A stretch of 64,000 nt of DNA from Erwinia sp. HDF1-3R. GTDB lineage: Bacteria > Pseudomonadota > Gammaproteobacteria > Enterobacterales > Enterobacteriaceae. Shown here piece by piece: positions 48,827 to 59,335 of this stretch. The position numbers were made by a program, and so were the translations under genes. The notes under the pieces were generated by a model. That model was not told where the DNA came from. It ran no database searches and saw only the letters and a program-made list of their open reading frames with translations. Numbering within the stretch: the stretch's first letter is position 1; every line of letters starts with the position of its first letter. Where the stretch lies: the NCBI RefSeq assembly GCF_039621855.1, contig NZ_CP155071.1, positions 4,464,001 through 4,528,000 of the forward strand, written 5' to 3'.

Positions 48827-49192
48827 TTATCGCACAGCATCATATCGGGGTGAGAAAGAGATAAAGCGCGTCCCTTTTACCTTCAGTTCGCCCTTCACTC
48901 CCCGATCAATTTGATGAAAATCGCCCGCCTGCAGGACGAGTTTAAAATCACCCGCGCCGTTGAGCGGTCGAAACCAGGCTTCATAGCGCATCGCCTCCAC
49001 CGGAATCGTTTCCCGCTGGCGTGAACGCCGGTTTGGCACGGGCACTTCTCGCTTCTCCTTCACCATTACCGGCAACGCCCTGACGGGAGAAGCATCGTTA
49101 ACCGCAACCTCACGCCGCTGCCGGATAAACTGCCGCGTGGCCATCACGGCAATCACCGCCAGTATGATGATAAAAATGAGGGGAGGCTTCAT
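48827..49192 (-). CDS. yhhM: DUF2500 protein YhhM
   Basis: Protein of 121 residues (E. coli YhhM 119): one amino-terminal membrane helix (PPLIFIIILAVIAVMA), a basic linker with NRRSRQRE, then a small beta-rich domain with MRYEAWFRP and GVKGELKVKGTRFISF, characteristic of DUF2500. Function unknown. The ATG at 49192 matches the family start; 11 further in-frame codons upstream are not conserved. It is convergent with yhhL. Confidence 0.9.
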   Translation of the reverse strand: MKPPLIFIIILAVIAVMATRQFIRQRREVAVNDASPVRALPVMVKEKREVPVPNRRSRQRETIPVEAMRYEAWFRPLNGAGDFKLVLQAGDFHQIDRGVKGELKVKGTRFISFSPRYDAVR

Positions 49193-49344
49193 GATTTTCT
49201 TCGTCCTCTTTCGTAGACTAAGCAATAAATTTCACGGTCAGTAAGGATACAACCAGACCGCTCCCATTGTCACATCGGTCTGACCTGACCTAGACTGGAG
49301 TGAGAATTGTGAGGTTTTACCTCTAAAAAACAAAGGGACACATT

Positions 49345-49974
49345 ATGATTTGGTCGTTTCTGGCGGTTCTTTTTTCCGGCTGGCTGTACGTTGATGCTTC
49401 CTATCGGGGACCACAGTGGCAGCGTTGGGTATTCAAACCCGTTACCCTGCTATTGTTACTCGCACTGGCGTGGCAGGCACCGGTCCTTAATACCACCGAC
49501 TATCTGATTCTTTTCGGGCTGCTCGCCACGCTGATTGGCGATGCGCTGACGCTACTGCCCAATCGCCGTATGCTGTATGCCATCGGGGCGTTTTTCCTGT
49601 CGCATCTGCTTTATACCCTCTGCTTTGCCAGTCATATGACCCTGAGCTTTTTCTGGCCGATCCCGCTGGTGGTACTGATTATTGGCGTGGCGCTTATCGC
49701 CAGCATCTGGACACGTCTGGAGGAGCTGCGCTGGCCAGTATGTACTTTTATTGGCATGACGTTATTGATGGTCTGGCTGGCCGCAGAACAGTACTTTTTC
49801 CGCCCCGGCGATGAGAGTTTCTCTATTATGGTGGGCACGTCGCTGCTGCTGCTGGCCAATATTGTCTGGTTTATCAGCCATTACCGCCGTCGGTTTACCT
49901 CTGACAGCGCCATCGTTGCCGCCTGCTATTTTGCGGGACACTTTATGATCGTACGCTCACTTTATCTCTCATAA
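49345..49974 (+). CDS. yhhN: YhhN / TMEM86-family membrane protein
   Basis: Integral membrane protein of 209 residues (E. coli YhhN 208) with about seven or eight helices and conserved family positions in [30 protein letters not shown] and [14 protein letters not shown]. Eukaryotic members (TMEM86B) hydrolyse lysoplasmalogens; activity of enterobacterial members is not established. AAAGGGA precedes the ATG. It is single and followed by the zntA promoter. Confidence 0.92.
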   Translation: MIWSFLAVLFSGWLYVDASYRGPQWQRWVFKPVTLLLLLALAWQAPVLNTTDYLILFGLLATLIGDALTLLPNRRMLYAIGAFFLSHLLYTLCFASHMTLSFFWPIPLVVLIIGVALIASIWTRLEELRWPVCTFIGMTLLMVWLAAEQYFFRPGDESFSIMVGTSLLLLANIVWFISHYRRRFTSDSAIVAACYFAGHFMIVRSLYLS

Positions 49975-49984
49975 CCGCTAAGCC

Positions 49985-50016
49985 TTGACTCTGGAGTCTA
50001 CTCCAGAGTGTAAGAT
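49985..50016 (+). promoter_or_regulatory. ZntR-type zntA promoter with 20 bp spacer
   Basis: TTGACT and TAAGAT are separated by exactly 20 bases that hold the dyad ACTCTGGAGT-CT-ACTCCAGAGT (49988-50009), nearly identical to the E. coli ZntR operator. The overlong spacer is the hallmark of MerR-family promoters that need DNA untwisting by Zn-ZntR. Confidence 0.93.
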
Positions 50017-50058
50017 GTCACCGGCGGGACGTTCCCGCCAGTTTCATCAGGAGGCAAT

Positions 50059-52332
50059 ATGCATCAGCACGCTACGCCCTGCGCCTGCGGGAAGTGCCTG
50101 ACCAGGACAACATTCAGTTCTCATCCGCGGCCTCCGGTTGCGATGGGAAAAATCACGTCAGTTAATACTCTCTCGCCAGATACCCCTTGCAGCGACTGCC
50201 ATAGCAGCGCTGTACCTGCCAGCGATCCGGACAATGACAGCGACAGTGAAGCACAGCATGAAGGCTACAGCTGGCGAATTTCGGGCATGGACTGCCCCGC
50301 CTGCGCACGGAAAATCGAAACGGCGGTGGGGCAGCTCAGCGCGGTCACCGAGGGACGGGTCCTTTTTGCCACGCAAAAGCTGATAGTAAAAGCGAGTGAG
50401 GATGTCCGTGTACAGGTTGAAGATGCCGTCCGCTATGCAGGTTTCAGCCTGACGCGCAGCGGTACACCGATGAAACATATTGAGCCTGCCGGGTTCTGGC
50501 GGGAAAACCGCACGCTAATTTTGTTCGCTCTGCTGCTGCTTGCCAGTTGGCTCATTCAGTCAGTGAGTGCTCAGGCCGGACAAGTTGCCTTCACCCTGAC
50601 CACGCTGTTCGGGCTTTGGCCCACGGGCCGTCGGGCCTTTCGGCTGATAAAAAGCGGTTCGCCTTTCGCCATTGAAACCCTGATGACTATTGCTGCATCA
50701 GGCGCGCTGCTGATTGGTGCCACGGCGGAAGCCGCCACGGTGCTGATACTCTATATGCTGGGCGAACGGCTTGAGGCCTTCGCAGCCGGTCGCGCACGGC
50801 GCGGGGTAAATGCCCTGATGGCACTGCAACCGGATACGGCGGTACGCCTGCACGGCGAGCGCCGGGAGACCGTCGCGGTCAGTTCGCTAAATCCTGGAGA
50901 TATTATCGAAGTAGCGCCGGGCGCGCGATTGCCGGCCGATGCAAAACTCCTTGATGCTTTCGCAAGCTTCGACGAGAGCGCCCTTACCGGTGAATCTATG
51001 CCTGTAGAGCGGCAGCAGGGGGAGTCGATTTCCGCAGGCTGCCTGAGCATCGATCGCCCGATCAGGCTTACGGTTACCTCAAAGCCCGGAGAAAGCGCCA
51101 TTGACCGCATTCTCCATCTGATCGAGCAGGCTGAGGAGCGTCGGGCACCGATTGCCCGCTTCCTCGATCGCTTCAGCCGTATTTATACTCCAGCCATCAT
51201 GGCGCTGGCGCTGCTGGTGGCAATCCTCCCCCCTTTATTATTGGCCGCCGACTGGCAGCCATGGATTTATAAAGGACTGACGCTGCTGCTGATTGGCTGT
51301 CCCTGCGCGCTGGTGATCTCAACCCCGGCGGCGATCACCTCAGCGCTGGCTGCGGCAACCCGACGTGGCGCGTTAATTAAAGGCGGCGCCGCGCTGGAGC
51401 GTCTCAGCGCTATTCGCACTATCGCCTTCGATAAAACCGGTACGCTGACAGCAGGTAAACCGGTGGTCACGACGCTTATCGCCCTTAATGAGGATGATGT
51501 AAACCTACTGCTGGCAAAAGCAGCAGCGGTTGAAACCGGTTCTTCTCATCCTCTTGCCAGGGCTATTGTCGCCAGAGCCGCTGAACTGGGATTAAATGTC
51601 CCGTTGGTATCCGGGCAGAAAACGCTTACCGGATCGGGCGTCGAGGCGATAGTAAGTGGGCACAAACTTCTGATAATCTCACCGGCCAGGCTGCCGCAAG
51701 ACAGGCTGACAGAGCAACAGTCAGCACAGGTTTTCCAGCTTGAGTCGGCTGGGAATACGGTCGTAGTGATGCTTGAAGACAACCAGCCGATCGGGTTGAT
51801 TGCCCTGCGCGATACCCTGCGGGAGGATGCTAAAGCCGCTGTGGAAGAGCTGCGCGCCATGAATATTCACAGCATTATGCTGACGGGGGATAACGCCCGC
51901 GCCGCGGCGGCCATCGCCAGCGAGCTCAATATTGACTATCGTGCGGAACTGCTGCCCGCCGATAAGGTTGCAGTCATCGCCGGGCTAAGCCAGCAGCCGC
52001 TGGCCATGGTCGGTGACGGCATCAACGATGCGCCAGCAATGAAGGCTGCAACCATAGGCATTGCGATGGGAAGCGGAAGCGATGTGGCGCTGGAAGCAGC
52101 AGATGCGGCACTGACCCATAACCGCCTTAATGGGATTGCGGCCATGATCCGCCTGTCGCGCGCCACTCATGCCAATATTCGGCAGAACATCACTATTGCG
52201 CTGGGGCTGAAGGGAATATTTCTCCTGACCACGCTGCTGGGGTTCACCGGGTTATGGCTGGCGGTACTCGCGGATTCAGGCGCTACAGCATTAGTGACGG
52301 CTAACGCACTGCGGCTTTTACGTAAAAATTAG
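50059..52332 (+). CDS. zntA: Zn(II)/Cd(II)/Pb(II) exporting P-type ATPase ZntA
   Basis: P1B-type ATPase of 757 residues (E. coli 732). The amino end is Cys/His-rich (HQHATPCACGKC, CSDCH), then an HMA domain with GMDCPACARKIE (Cys79, Cys82). The membrane CPC motif is Cys414-Pro-Cys416 in LIGCPCALVIS, the phosphorylated Asp458 is in DKTGTLT, and GDGINDAPAMK and the last-helix Asp in LADSGATALVTAN are present. AGGAGG lies just before the ATG. The extra residues compared with E. coli are in the metal-binding amino end. Confidence 0.97.
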   Translation: MHQHATPCACGKCLTRTTFSSHPRPPVAMGKITSVNTLSPDTPCSDCHSSAVPASDPDNDSDSEAQHEGYSWRISGMDCPACARKIETAVGQLSAVTEGRVLFATQKLIVKASEDVRVQVEDAVRYAGFSLTRSGTPMKHIEPAGFWRENRTLILFALLLLASWLIQSVSAQAGQVAFTLTTLFGLWPTGRRAFRLIKSGSPFAIETLMTIAASGALLIGATAEAATVLILYMLGERLEAFAAGRARRGVNALMALQPDTAVRLHGERRETVAVSSLNPGDIIEVAPGARLPADAKLLDAFASFDESALTGESMPVERQQGESISAGCLSIDRPIRLTVTSKPGESAIDRILHLIEQAEERRAPIARFLDRFSRIYTPAIMALALLVAILPPLLLAADWQPWIYKGLTLLLIGCPCALVISTPAAITSALAAATRRGALIKGGAALERLSAIRTIAFDKTGTLTAGKPVVTTLIALNEDDVNLLLAKAAAVETGSSHPLARAIVARAAELGLNVPLVSGQKTLTGSGVEAIVSGHKLLIISPARLPQDRLTEQQSAQVFQLESAGNTVVVMLEDNQPIGLIALRDTLREDAKAAVEELRAMNIHSIMLTGDNARAAAAIASELNIDYRAELLPADKVAVIAGLSQQPLAMVGDGINDAPAMKAATIGIAMGSGSDVALEAADAALTHNRLNGIAAMIRLSRATHANIRQNITIALGLKGIFLLTTLLGFTGLWLAVLADSGATALVTANALRLLRKN

Positions 52333-52338
52333 CTCTCC

Positions 52339-52372
52339 GGCCAGAATGCTCTTCCGCATTTTGGCCGCTCTT
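52339..52372. terminator. bidirectional terminator zntA/tusA
   Basis: GGCCAGAATGC pairs with GCATTTTGGCC (11 bp with one G-U), loop TCTTCC, seven bases after zntA, followed by GCTCTTTTAT on the plus strand. It sits between convergent genes. Confidence 0.8.
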
Positions 52373-52618
52373 TTATAGCCCCTTTTTAAGCAGATATTTA
52401 AAGGGCAGCTCGTCGGTAAACTGCTCCAGCAGTGTATGTTCCATAAAACGGCAGAAGCCCGGGATATCACGGGTGGTGGCAGGATCGTCCGCAATTATCA
52501 GCAGGGTGTCACCCTCCTGCATATGACGCACGGCTTTACGTACCATCATTACCGGCTCAGGGCAGCGAAGGCCCAGCGCATTCAGGGTCTGGTCAGGATT
52601 TGCGAACCGATCGCTCAT
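52373..52618 (-). CDS. tusA: sulfur carrier protein TusA
   Basis: Small sulfur-transfer protein of 81 residues (E. coli 81), formerly SirA, which takes persulfide sulfur from IscS and passes it to TusBCD for 2-thiouridine in tRNA. The active Cys19 is in [13 protein letters not shown]. It is convergent with zntA, as in E. coli. Confidence 0.97.
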   Translation of the reverse strand: MSDRFANPDQTLNALGLRCPEPVMMVRKAVRHMQEGDTLLIIADDPATTRDIPGFCRFMEHTLLEQFTDELPFKYLLKKGL

Positions 52619-52886
52619 AGTATTCTCATCAGGGGGACGTTCAATCTGGCGACTATTTTACCCGCCGTGGCGCTATCTGCAAGGCTGCCCGTTTTGCTGG
52701 TTCCACTGATATAGACTTTATCGCTCGAACGGTGCTTTTGTATTTATCTGGGCATACGTCAGGAGTAAACGTTTGCGTAAAAATTATCCATTGCATTGAT
52801 AACCTGTTTCGGTAAGATCTCGCGCACTGCTTAGTGTTAAGCCTGTTTTTGGGTTCCCTCACCCCAATATTCAAAAAGGTCATATA

Positions 52887-53552
52887 ATGATTCCACTTAC
52901 TCCCCGTCAGCGCACGTTTGCGCTGGTCTGGCTCTCGCTATTCCACGTGCTGGTGATTACCTCCAGTAACTACCTGGTGCAGCTGCCGATTTCGGTCTTT
53001 GGACTGCATACCACCTGGGGCGCATTCAGCTTTCCCTTTATCTTCCTGGCCACCGATCTGACCGTGCGCATTTTCGGTGCTCCGCTGGCTCGCCGAATTA
53101 TCCTGGCGGTAATGGTCCCGGCTCTGATTATCTCCTACGCGGTCTCCGCGCTCTATTATCAGGGCGAATGGCAGGGCTTTGCCGTGTTGAAAGAGCCAAA
53201 CCTGTTTGTTGCCCGTATCGCCTGCGCCAGCTTTATGGCTTACGCCCTGGGGCAAATTCTGGATGTCCACGTCTTCAACCGGCTGCGGCGCTTACCGCGC
53301 TGGTGGATAGCGCCAGCCTCCGCAATGTTTCTGGGCAACATTAGCGATACGCTCGCCTTCTTTTTCATCGCCTTTTACAAGAGTCCCGATCCCTTTATGG
53401 CGCAAAACTGGGTGGAAATTGCCCTGGTGGACTACAGCTTCAAAGTGATCGTTTGCATGATTTTCTTCCTGCCTGCCTATGGCCTGCTGCTAAACGCGTT
53501 CCTAAAGCGTCTTGCGGAAAAATCCACTGGCGCACAGGTTAACTTCGGCTAA
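52887..53552 (+). CDS. yhhQ: queuosine precursor transporter YhhQ
   Basis: Membrane protein of 221 residues (E. coli 221) with about six helices, ECF-like QPTR family; it imports preQ0 and preQ1 for queuosine tRNA modification. Conserved: ATDLTVRIFGAPLARRII and NISDTLAFFFIAFYKS. A GGT-rich leader lies 11 bases upstream of the ATG. It is divergent from tusA across 268 bases. Confidence 0.95.
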   Translation: MIPLTPRQRTFALVWLSLFHVLVITSSNYLVQLPISVFGLHTTWGAFSFPFIFLATDLTVRIFGAPLARRIILAVMVPALIISYAVSALYYQGEWQGFAVLKEPNLFVARIACASFMAYALGQILDVHVFNRLRRLPRWWIAPASAMFLGNISDTLAFFFIAFYKSPDPFMAQNWVEIALVDYSFKVIVCMIFFLPAYGLLLNAFLKRLAEKSTGAQVNFG

Positions 53553-53648
53553 GCTGCTTTCTTAAAATAGAGTCGGTTGCATTTAGCCGCCGATTGCGAT
53601 TTTATGGGTAGCTAAATCAGTCATATGACTAACGTAAAAGGGATCACG

Positions 53649-54206
53649 ATGCGTAATTTATTGAAATATGCCGGAATCGGCCTGCTGGTGGTTGGACTGA
53701 CCGCCTGTGACGGCAAAAATGATAAAGCCGCAGCCGATGACAATGGCGTGAGCAGCAGCCAGTCCAGCCAGAATGTGACTCTGCTGGATGGTAAACTGAG
53801 CTTCACCCTGCCAGCGGGCATGTCCGATCAGAGCGGCAAGCTGGGCACCCAGGCGAATAATATGCACGTTTACGCCGATGCTTCAGGCCAAAAGGCGATT
53901 ATCGTGATTGAAGGCGATACCACTACCGAAAGCCTGGACGCACTGTCCAACCGCCTGGAACAGCAGCAGCGTAACCGCGATCCGCAGTTGCAGGTGGTCA
54001 GCAATAAGTCTGTAAACCTGAAAGGGCAGCCTGGACAGCAGCTGGATACGGTGATTTCCGCTAAGAACCAGTCATCATGGTCCTCCGTGGTGTTGGCTAA
54101 GGCTGATGGCAAACTGGTAACGCTGCAAATTACGCTGCCAGCAGATAATCAGCAGCAGTCACAGACCGATGCAGAAAAAATCATCAATACCATTGCGCTG
54201 AAATAA
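53649..54206 (+). CDS. dcrB: periplasmic lipoprotein DcrB
   Basis: Lipoprotein of 185 residues (E. coli DcrB 185); the lipobox LTAC places the acylated cysteine at residue 20, after the helix GIGLLVVGL. The protein has a Mog1p-like fold with [21 protein letters not shown]. In E. coli it is required for phage C1 and C6 adsorption and supports inner-membrane lipoprotein maturation together with Lgt. The ATG at 53649 aligns with E. coli; an earlier ATG at 53625 is less likely. A strong terminator follows. Confidence 0.95.
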   Translation: MRNLLKYAGIGLLVVGLTACDGKNDKAAADDNGVSSSQSSQNVTLLDGKLSFTLPAGMSDQSGKLGTQANNMHVYADASGQKAIIVIEGDTTTESLDALSNRLEQQQRNRDPQLQVVSNKSVNLKGQPGQQLDTVISAKNQSSWSSVVLAKADGKLVTLQITLPADNQQQSQTDAEKIINTIALK

Positions 54207-54209
54207 CAT

Positions 54210-54282
54210 AAAAGCCCCTGGCATTGCTGACTCGCCCCCTTTAAATATTCACCTGGGGGCGGCTGGCTGACAGGGGCTTTTT
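54210..54282. terminator. long bidirectional terminator after dcrB
   Basis: AAAAGCCCCTG (54210-54220) pairs with CAGGGGCTTTT (54271-54281), and an inner stem CGCCCCC/GGGGGCG (54233-54239 with 54255-54261) nests inside. T tracts follow on both strands, so it can end dcrB rightward and the iol transcript leftward. Confidence 0.85.
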
Positions 54283-54400
54283 GTTGATTACTGCTATGTT
54301 AAAGAGTGCTTTGTTAAAGAGTGCTTTGTTAAATATCGCTTTATTGAGTACTGCTTTATCGAATACTGCTTTATCGATTACTGCTTCGCTAATTACCGCT
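54281..54400. repeat. 15 bp minisatellite, eight degenerate units
   Basis: Eight contiguous 15-base units of the type TTGTTAAAGAGTGCT / TTATCGATTACTGCT, each ending in GCT, run from the dcrB terminator to 13 bases before the iolE stop. The unit is a multiple of three and no stop occurs until 54407, so one frame reads as LLxxA pentapeptides (for example MLKSALLKSALLNIALLSTA) from an ATG at 54296. No ribosome site precedes it. Confidence 0.92.
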
Positions 54401-54412
54401 ACCGCTTAATGC

Positions 54413-55309
54413 TTACAGCCCGGCATGCTCGCGAATATATTTCCTGGCTTTTACCGCATATTCAAACGGGTTCGCTATCGCAGGATCCTGTTCAGCTTCA
54501 ACCACCATCCAGCCTTTGTAGCCCGCCTCATCCAGTAGCGTAAAGACCGGCATAAAATCAATGACGCCATCTCCCGGTACGGTAAAAGTGCCCTTTCTCA
54601 CCCCGTCGAGGAAAGAGAGTTTCTGGCTGCGTACCTGTGATACTACGTCATCCCGTACATCCTTAAGGTGGACGTGATTAATGCGTGGCAGGTGCTTTTT
54701 CAGGATAGCCAGCATTTTTTCCTGGCTCCCCTCTGAATAGTAAGCATGGCCGGTATCAAACAGCAGAAAGACGTTGTCATTGGTGATCGCCATGAAGCGG
54801 TCAATCTCTTCCGCGGTCTGAATGGCTGTACCCATATGGTGGTGCAGGCAAACCTGCATGCCCTTTTCAGCCGCCAGCGCCGCCAGCTCATTATAGCCCT
54901 GTGCCGTAAGCTGCCACTGGGCGTCAGTAAAGGTCGGCTTTTCTTCCAGGACGCCCAGCGTGGTGCACTGGATGCTTTTACTCTGCTCCGAACAGCCAAT
55001 CACTTTTGCGCCCATCGCATGGAGGAAATCACGATGGTTGATAAATTCGTCGATGGTTTTTGCCCGCTCGCCATCTGCGAAGAAGGTGCTGAACCACGCA
55101 TTGCAGATCTCTATGCCTCTGATCTCCAGCATGGGTTTAAGCACGGCCGGGTCACGGGGATATTTGCTGCCCACTTCACTGCCGGTAAAGCCAGCCAGCG
55201 CCATTTCGCTGACGATCTGCTGGAAGGTATTTTCTCCACCCAGCTCTGGCATATCGTCGTTAGTCCAGCCAATTGGCGCTATCGCCAGCTTCACGTGATC
55301 TTTGTTCAT
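54413..55309 (-). CDS. iolE: myo-inosose-2 dehydratase IolE
   Basis: TIM-barrel metal enzyme of 298 residues that dehydrates scyllo-inosose (2-keto-myo-inositol) to the diketone substrate of IolD. Characteristic parts are [40 protein letters not shown] and [12 protein letters not shown] with metal-binding histidines, plus [10 protein letters not shown] and VVEAEQDP. The ATG at 55309 has GAGG six bases upstream. It is the last of four minus-strand iol genes, so it lies farthest from the shared promoter. Confidence 0.94.
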   Translation of the reverse strand: MNKDHVKLAIAPIGWTNDDMPELGGENTFQQIVSEMALAGFTGSEVGSKYPRDPAVLKPMLEIRGIEICNAWFSTFFADGERAKTIDEFINHRDFLHAMGAKVIGCSEQSKSIQCTTLGVLEEKPTFTDAQWQLTAQGYNELAALAAEKGMQVCLHHHMGTAIQTAEEIDRFMAITNDNVFLLFDTGHAYYSEGSQEKMLAILKKHLPRINHVHLKDVRDDVVSQVRSQKLSFLDGVRKGTFTVPGDGVIDFMPVFTLLDEAGYKGWMVVEAEQDPAIANPFEYAVKARKYIREHAGL

Positions 55310-55352
55310 TTTATGCCTCAACGTTCGCAAAGGCGGCCCATGCCGCCCGGTA

Positions 55353-56237
55353 TTATCGGTTAAGCAGTTCGCGCTCGATCAGTTCACGCGTTTCCACTGC
55401 CTGATACTTCATTTTTTCCGGGTAGCCAAACAATGAAGAGGCAATAATCGACTCACCGCCCACCTTGTAGCTGCGGTTGGCAAAATCCATCTCACGGAGG
55501 GTCTGGAAAAGCGTATCGAAATCCACTTCGCCTTCACCAACGCCTACGTGCTGGTGAATGGTGGCATCAACCCCCGGCGGATTAACGATATAGCGGCAGT
55601 GCTTAGTGTGGTTCATGGTATCGGCTATCAGCACGTGTGAGAGGTCAGCCCCTGCGTACTCCAGCATACTTTTGACGTCCCCTTTTCCCTTGTCATAAAA
55701 GAAGGTGTGGGGCGCACTGTAGAGGTATTTCACATTCTCGCTGCGGAAGGATTTCACCAGGTCCGAAGTCTCATTGTTCTCTTCACAGAAATCCCAGGGG
55801 TGAGACTGGATTTCGATGCGGATACCTTCGCGCTCGACAATGGGCAGCAACTCTTCCATTGAGCGATAGAACATCTCTTCACAAATTTCTGGCTCATTAG
55901 GCGTACCTGAAAGCTCGGTATTGATCACCTGAACGCCGGTTTCTACGGCGATTTCGATCATTCTTTTCCAGTTACGTACCGCAGCCTGGCGACGCGCCTC
56001 ATCCGGCCCGGACCAGCGATAGACCACAATGTAGGACGAAATTTCCAGCCCGGTCTCACGCAGCGCGTTTTTATACTCGGTGATGATTTCACGGCTGGCT
56101 TTAGGATGCTTGTAGAATGGGTTGATCTGCGGGTGGGGGGACTGTTCAATATATTTATAACCCCAGTCGGCCACCTGATGGACCATTTTGGTGATGCCCA
56201 TATCCCTGATGACATCCACATCAAAAGCAATTTTCAT
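55353..56237 (-). CDS. IolH-like sugar phosphate isomerase/epimerase (TIM barrel)
   Basis: TIM-barrel protein of 294 residues of the xylose-isomerase-like (AP endonuclease 2) superfamily. Visible metal-site elements are INTELSGTP (Glu), [14 protein letters not shown] (Glu and His), DTMNH and GVGEGEVDF. Proteins of this type are labelled IolH in inositol clusters of Bacillus and enterobacteria, but their reaction has not been settled, so the product is given only by family. It lies between iolE and iolG with short gaps and is surely cotranscribed. Confidence 0.85.
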   Translation of the reverse strand: MKIAFDVDVIRDMGITKMVHQVADWGYKYIEQSPHPQINPFYKHPKASREIITEYKNALRETGLEISSYIVVYRWSGPDEARRQAAVRNWKRMIEIAVETGVQVINTELSGTPNEPEICEEMFYRSMEELLPIVEREGIRIEIQSHPWDFCEENNETSDLVKSFRSENVKYLYSAPHTFFYDKGKGDVKSMLEYAGADLSHVLIADTMNHTKHCRYIVNPPGVDATIHQHVGVGEGEVDFDTLFQTLREMDFANRSYKVGGESIIASSLFGYPEKMKYQAVETRELIERELLNR

Positions 56238-56299
56238 CGCAAACTCCCGAACGTAGATCTGTTATAAGCGCCCGGACTAAGCAGGGCGCCAGTGAAACA

Positions 56300-57313
56300 T
56301 TAGCGGTTGTAGAAAGCCGGGCGTGGTGGCATTTCGACGGGTTCAATCTGTCCGCTTTCCTGCGCCTTCAGGCAGGCATCTCCGGCCACGGCGGCGGCGA
56401 AGCCATCCCAGGCTGAAGGCCCCTGAAGCTGGCCGATGGCAATATCGTTAATGAAAGCCTGGAGCTCAACGTCATAGGCATCAATAAAGCGGTCTTTCCA
56501 GTCGGTCAGAATGGTTGTCGCCAGTTTGGCCTCTTTGCGCATCTGGACCGAAGCGGGCTCAGGCAGCCGGGCAATACCTGTTTCACCCACGACTTCACAC
56601 TGAATGTCGTAGCCATAGGCGCAGTTAACAAAAATTTCCACGTCAATACGCACGCCCTTGTGGGTTTCAAACAGGACGATTTGCGGATCGCGCAGTTTTG
56701 CGTGGGAGTTTTTAGTGGAGCGCGGGAAGACTACCTGGACAGATTTATAATCGTCATCTGTCAGCCAGCGCAGTACGTCCAGTTCATGGATCAGCGTGTC
56801 GGTAATGGCCATATCGGTGGTATAGCTTTCCGGCACCGCCGGATTACGGTGGGCACAGTGCAACATCAGCGGCTCGCCAATTTCACCCTGCGTAATCACC
56901 GATTTCAGTGCGCGATAGCCCGCATCGTAGGGGCGCATAAATCCAACCTGAACCAGACGCTTGCCATAAGCCACTTCTGCATCAACGATCCGGCGGCAAC
57001 CCTCGGCGCTCATCGCCAGCGGTTTTTCACAAAATACCGGTTTGCCCGCGGCAATAGCAGCCAGGGTAAACTCTTCGTGAGTCGGCCCCCAGGAGGTAAT
57101 GATTACGGCATCAACATCCGCAGCGTTAATCACATCGTGGCCGTTGGCATACACTTCTGCCTCCAGGCCCAGACGGCTGACGACGCCTTGCGCACCATCA
57201 AGATTGATATCAGACACGGCAACAACCTTCGCGCCCTGCAGGACTTTACTGCAGCGGCGAATATGTTCCTGACCAATTGCACCGGTGCCGATTACGCCAA
57301 GTTTCAAAGTCAT
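56300..57313 (-). CDS. iolG: inositol 2-dehydrogenase IolG
   Basis: Gfo/Idh/MocA-family NAD enzyme of 337 residues that oxidises myo-inositol to scyllo-inosose, the first step. The Rossmann motif [12 protein letters not shown] is at residues 6-17; catalytic Lys97 in CEKPLA, Asp172 and His176 in TDTLIHELD sit at the same numbers as in Bacillus subtilis IolG. AGGAG lies five bases before the ATG at 57313; the upstream 13 codons are not family sequence. Confidence 0.94.
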   Translation of the reverse strand: MTLKLGVIGTGAIGQEHIRRCSKVLQGAKVVAVSDINLDGAQGVVSRLGLEAEVYANGHDVINAADVDAVIITSWGPTHEEFTLAAIAAGKPVFCEKPLAMSAEGCRRIVDAEVAYGKRLVQVGFMRPYDAGYRALKSVITQGEIGEPLMLHCAHRNPAVPESYTTDMAITDTLIHELDVLRWLTDDDYKSVQVVFPRSTKNSHAKLRDPQIVLFETHKGVRIDVEIFVNCAYGYDIQCEVVGETGIARLPEPASVQMRKEAKLATTILTDWKDRFIDAYDVELQAFINDIAIGQLQGPSAWDGFAAAVAGDACLKAQESGQIEPVEMPPRPAFYNR

Positions 57314-57394
57314 ACGATCTCCTTGATATGTAGGGTGTCGCGCGGATCTCAAAACGGAGCACCGCGCAGAGCATTCAGAGTTAAGATGAAAGAA

Positions 57395-59335
57395 TTAGTA
57401 TTTACGTGCCTGATCAATATGCTCATTCAGCATGCGGGCTACGGCATCGACGCGTTCAGACTTCGATACCTGCGCCCCACCCACTCGCCACCAGCTAAAG
57501 TATTTGTGCACCATCGTTTTCGGCAGCACTTTGATGTCAATCAGAGTGGAAACCGGTGAGCGTTTTGCCTCCTCAAGCGCCTGCTTAAGCTGGGCCAGCG
57601 TAGAGACACGCCAGGTTTTACAACCGTATCCGGCGGCAATCGCGGCGAAATCGACCGGTATAAAGCCCCCGTCCAGTTTGCCCCCCTCGGCATTACGGAA
57701 GCGGAATTCGGTAGTGAAACTGTCCATACCGTGCTCCATCTGGAGGTTGTTGATGCAGCCGTTAGTCATATTATCGAACAGCACCACGTTGATTTTGGCA
57801 CCTTCCTGAATCGAGGTGACCAGCTCTGAGTGGAGCATCATGAACGAACCATCGCCTACCAGGGTGTAGACTTCGCGGTGCGGCTCGGCCAGTTTCACCC
57901 CCAACGAGGCGTTGACCTCGTACCCCATACAGGAGTAGCCATACTCAACGTGGTAACCGTTGTAATCTTTGTTGCGCCAGACGCGCTGTAGATCGCCGGG
58001 CAGGCTACCCGCAGCGGCGACGATCACTGCGTCCTTTGGGAGCTGCTCGTTAAGCGTTCCCAGCACGCTGCTCTGGGTGAGGAAGGAGTCGGTTAAGCGG
58101 TTAAATTCAGCAAAGACCGCTTCGCGATCCAGATGATCGTCAATTTCCGGTACATAGCCTTCATTGCTATAGACGGCCTGGTAGACGCGTTGGGTCTCTT
58201 TCAGCAGTCGGCTTTGCGCCTGATCCACTTTTTCGCCCCACCCGCTGGTAAAGCCCTGGGCCGCCAGGCGTCCATCCAGCGCGGTAATCGCCTCTCTGGC
58301 ATCGGCCACCACCTGTACGCCGTCCAGCTTCCAGGCGTCGAAATTACTGACGTTGATATTGATATAGCTGACGTCCGGATTCTGGAAAATCCATTTTGAG
58401 GCCGTAGTGAAATCGGTATAGCGTGTGCCAATGCCAATCACCAGATCGGCCTCTTTAGCCAATAAATTGGCCGCCAGGCAGCCGGTTTCCCCGACCCCGC
58501 CGACGTTGAGCGGATGGTCAGAGATCAGCGTTCCCTTACCCGCCTGCGTTTCGGCAAAGGGGATCTGATGACGTTCGGCAAACTGGCGCAGTGCATCGCC
58601 CGCTCCCGAATACTTAACGCCACCGCCGCAGACAATCAGCGGCTTGCGCTTGCCGGCGATAAGCTTTAACGCTACCGCCAGCTGCGCTTCGGTCGGCAGG
58701 CGACGGTCGAGGATGTGCACGCGCTTCTGAAAGAAATAATCGGGATAGTCCCAGGCTTCGCCCTGTACGTCCTGCGGCAGCGAAATCGTTACCGCGCCGG
58801 TTTCTGCGGGGTCGGTTAGCACCCGCATGGCATTGATACAGGCAGTCATCAGCTGTTCCGGACGGTTAACGCGGTCCCAGTACTTACTGACGGCGCGAAA
58901 GGCATCATTAGTGCTGATACTCAGGTCATGACTTTGCTCAACCTGCTGCAAAACCGGATCGGGCTGGCGCGTGGCGAAGACATCGCCCGGCAGAAGTAAT
59001 AAAGGTATGCGGTTCGCGGTGGCGGTGCCTGCCGCGGTAATCATATTTGCCGCACCCGGCCCTACCGAAGAGGTACAGGCAATAATCTCGCGACGCAGCT
59101 TTTGCTTGGCGTAGCCGATGGCAGCATGGGCCATACCCTGTTCGTTACGCCCCTGATGCACCACCAGGTCGCCGCTGTCTTCCTCAAGGGCCTGACCCAG
59201 CCCCAGCACGTTGCCATGGCCGAAGATGGCAAAAATCCCTTTAACAAATTTGGTCTCAACGCCATCTACCGAGAGGTATTGGTTATCCAGGAATTTTACC
59301 AGCGCCTGTGCCGTGGTTAATCTGATCTTACCCAT
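57395..59335 (-). CDS. iolD: 3D-(3,5/4)-trihydroxycyclohexane-1,2-dione hydrolase IolD
   Basis: Thiamine-diphosphate enzyme of 646 residues that opens the inositol ring to 5-deoxyglucuronate. Visible are the amino PYR-domain [21 protein letters not shown], the ThDP pocket [12 protein letters not shown], and the PP-domain motif [19 protein letters not shown] with the metal-binding Asn in [13 protein letters not shown] lies seven bases before the ATG at 59335. It is the promoter-proximal gene of the leftward iolDGHE set. Confidence 0.95.
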   Translation of the reverse strand: MGKIRLTTAQALVKFLDNQYLSVDGVETKFVKGIFAIFGHGNVLGLGQALEEDSGDLVVHQGRNEQGMAHAAIGYAKQKLRREIIACTSSVGPGAANMITAAGTATANRIPLLLLPGDVFATRQPDPVLQQVEQSHDLSISTNDAFRAVSKYWDRVNRPEQLMTACINAMRVLTDPAETGAVTISLPQDVQGEAWDYPDYFFQKRVHILDRRLPTEAQLAVALKLIAGKRKPLIVCGGGVKYSGAGDALRQFAERHQIPFAETQAGKGTLISDHPLNVGGVGETGCLAANLLAKEADLVIGIGTRYTDFTTASKWIFQNPDVSYININVSNFDAWKLDGVQVVADAREAITALDGRLAAQGFTSGWGEKVDQAQSRLLKETQRVYQAVYSNEGYVPEIDDHLDREAVFAEFNRLTDSFLTQSSVLGTLNEQLPKDAVIVAAAGSLPGDLQRVWRNKDYNGYHVEYGYSCMGYEVNASLGVKLAEPHREVYTLVGDGSFMMLHSELVTSIQEGAKINVVLFDNMTNGCINNLQMEHGMDSFTTEFRFRNAEGGKLDGGFIPVDFAAIAAGYGCKTWRVSTLAQLKQALEEAKRSPVSTLIDIKVLPKTMVHKYFSWWRVGGAQVSKSERVDAVARMLNEHIDQARKY

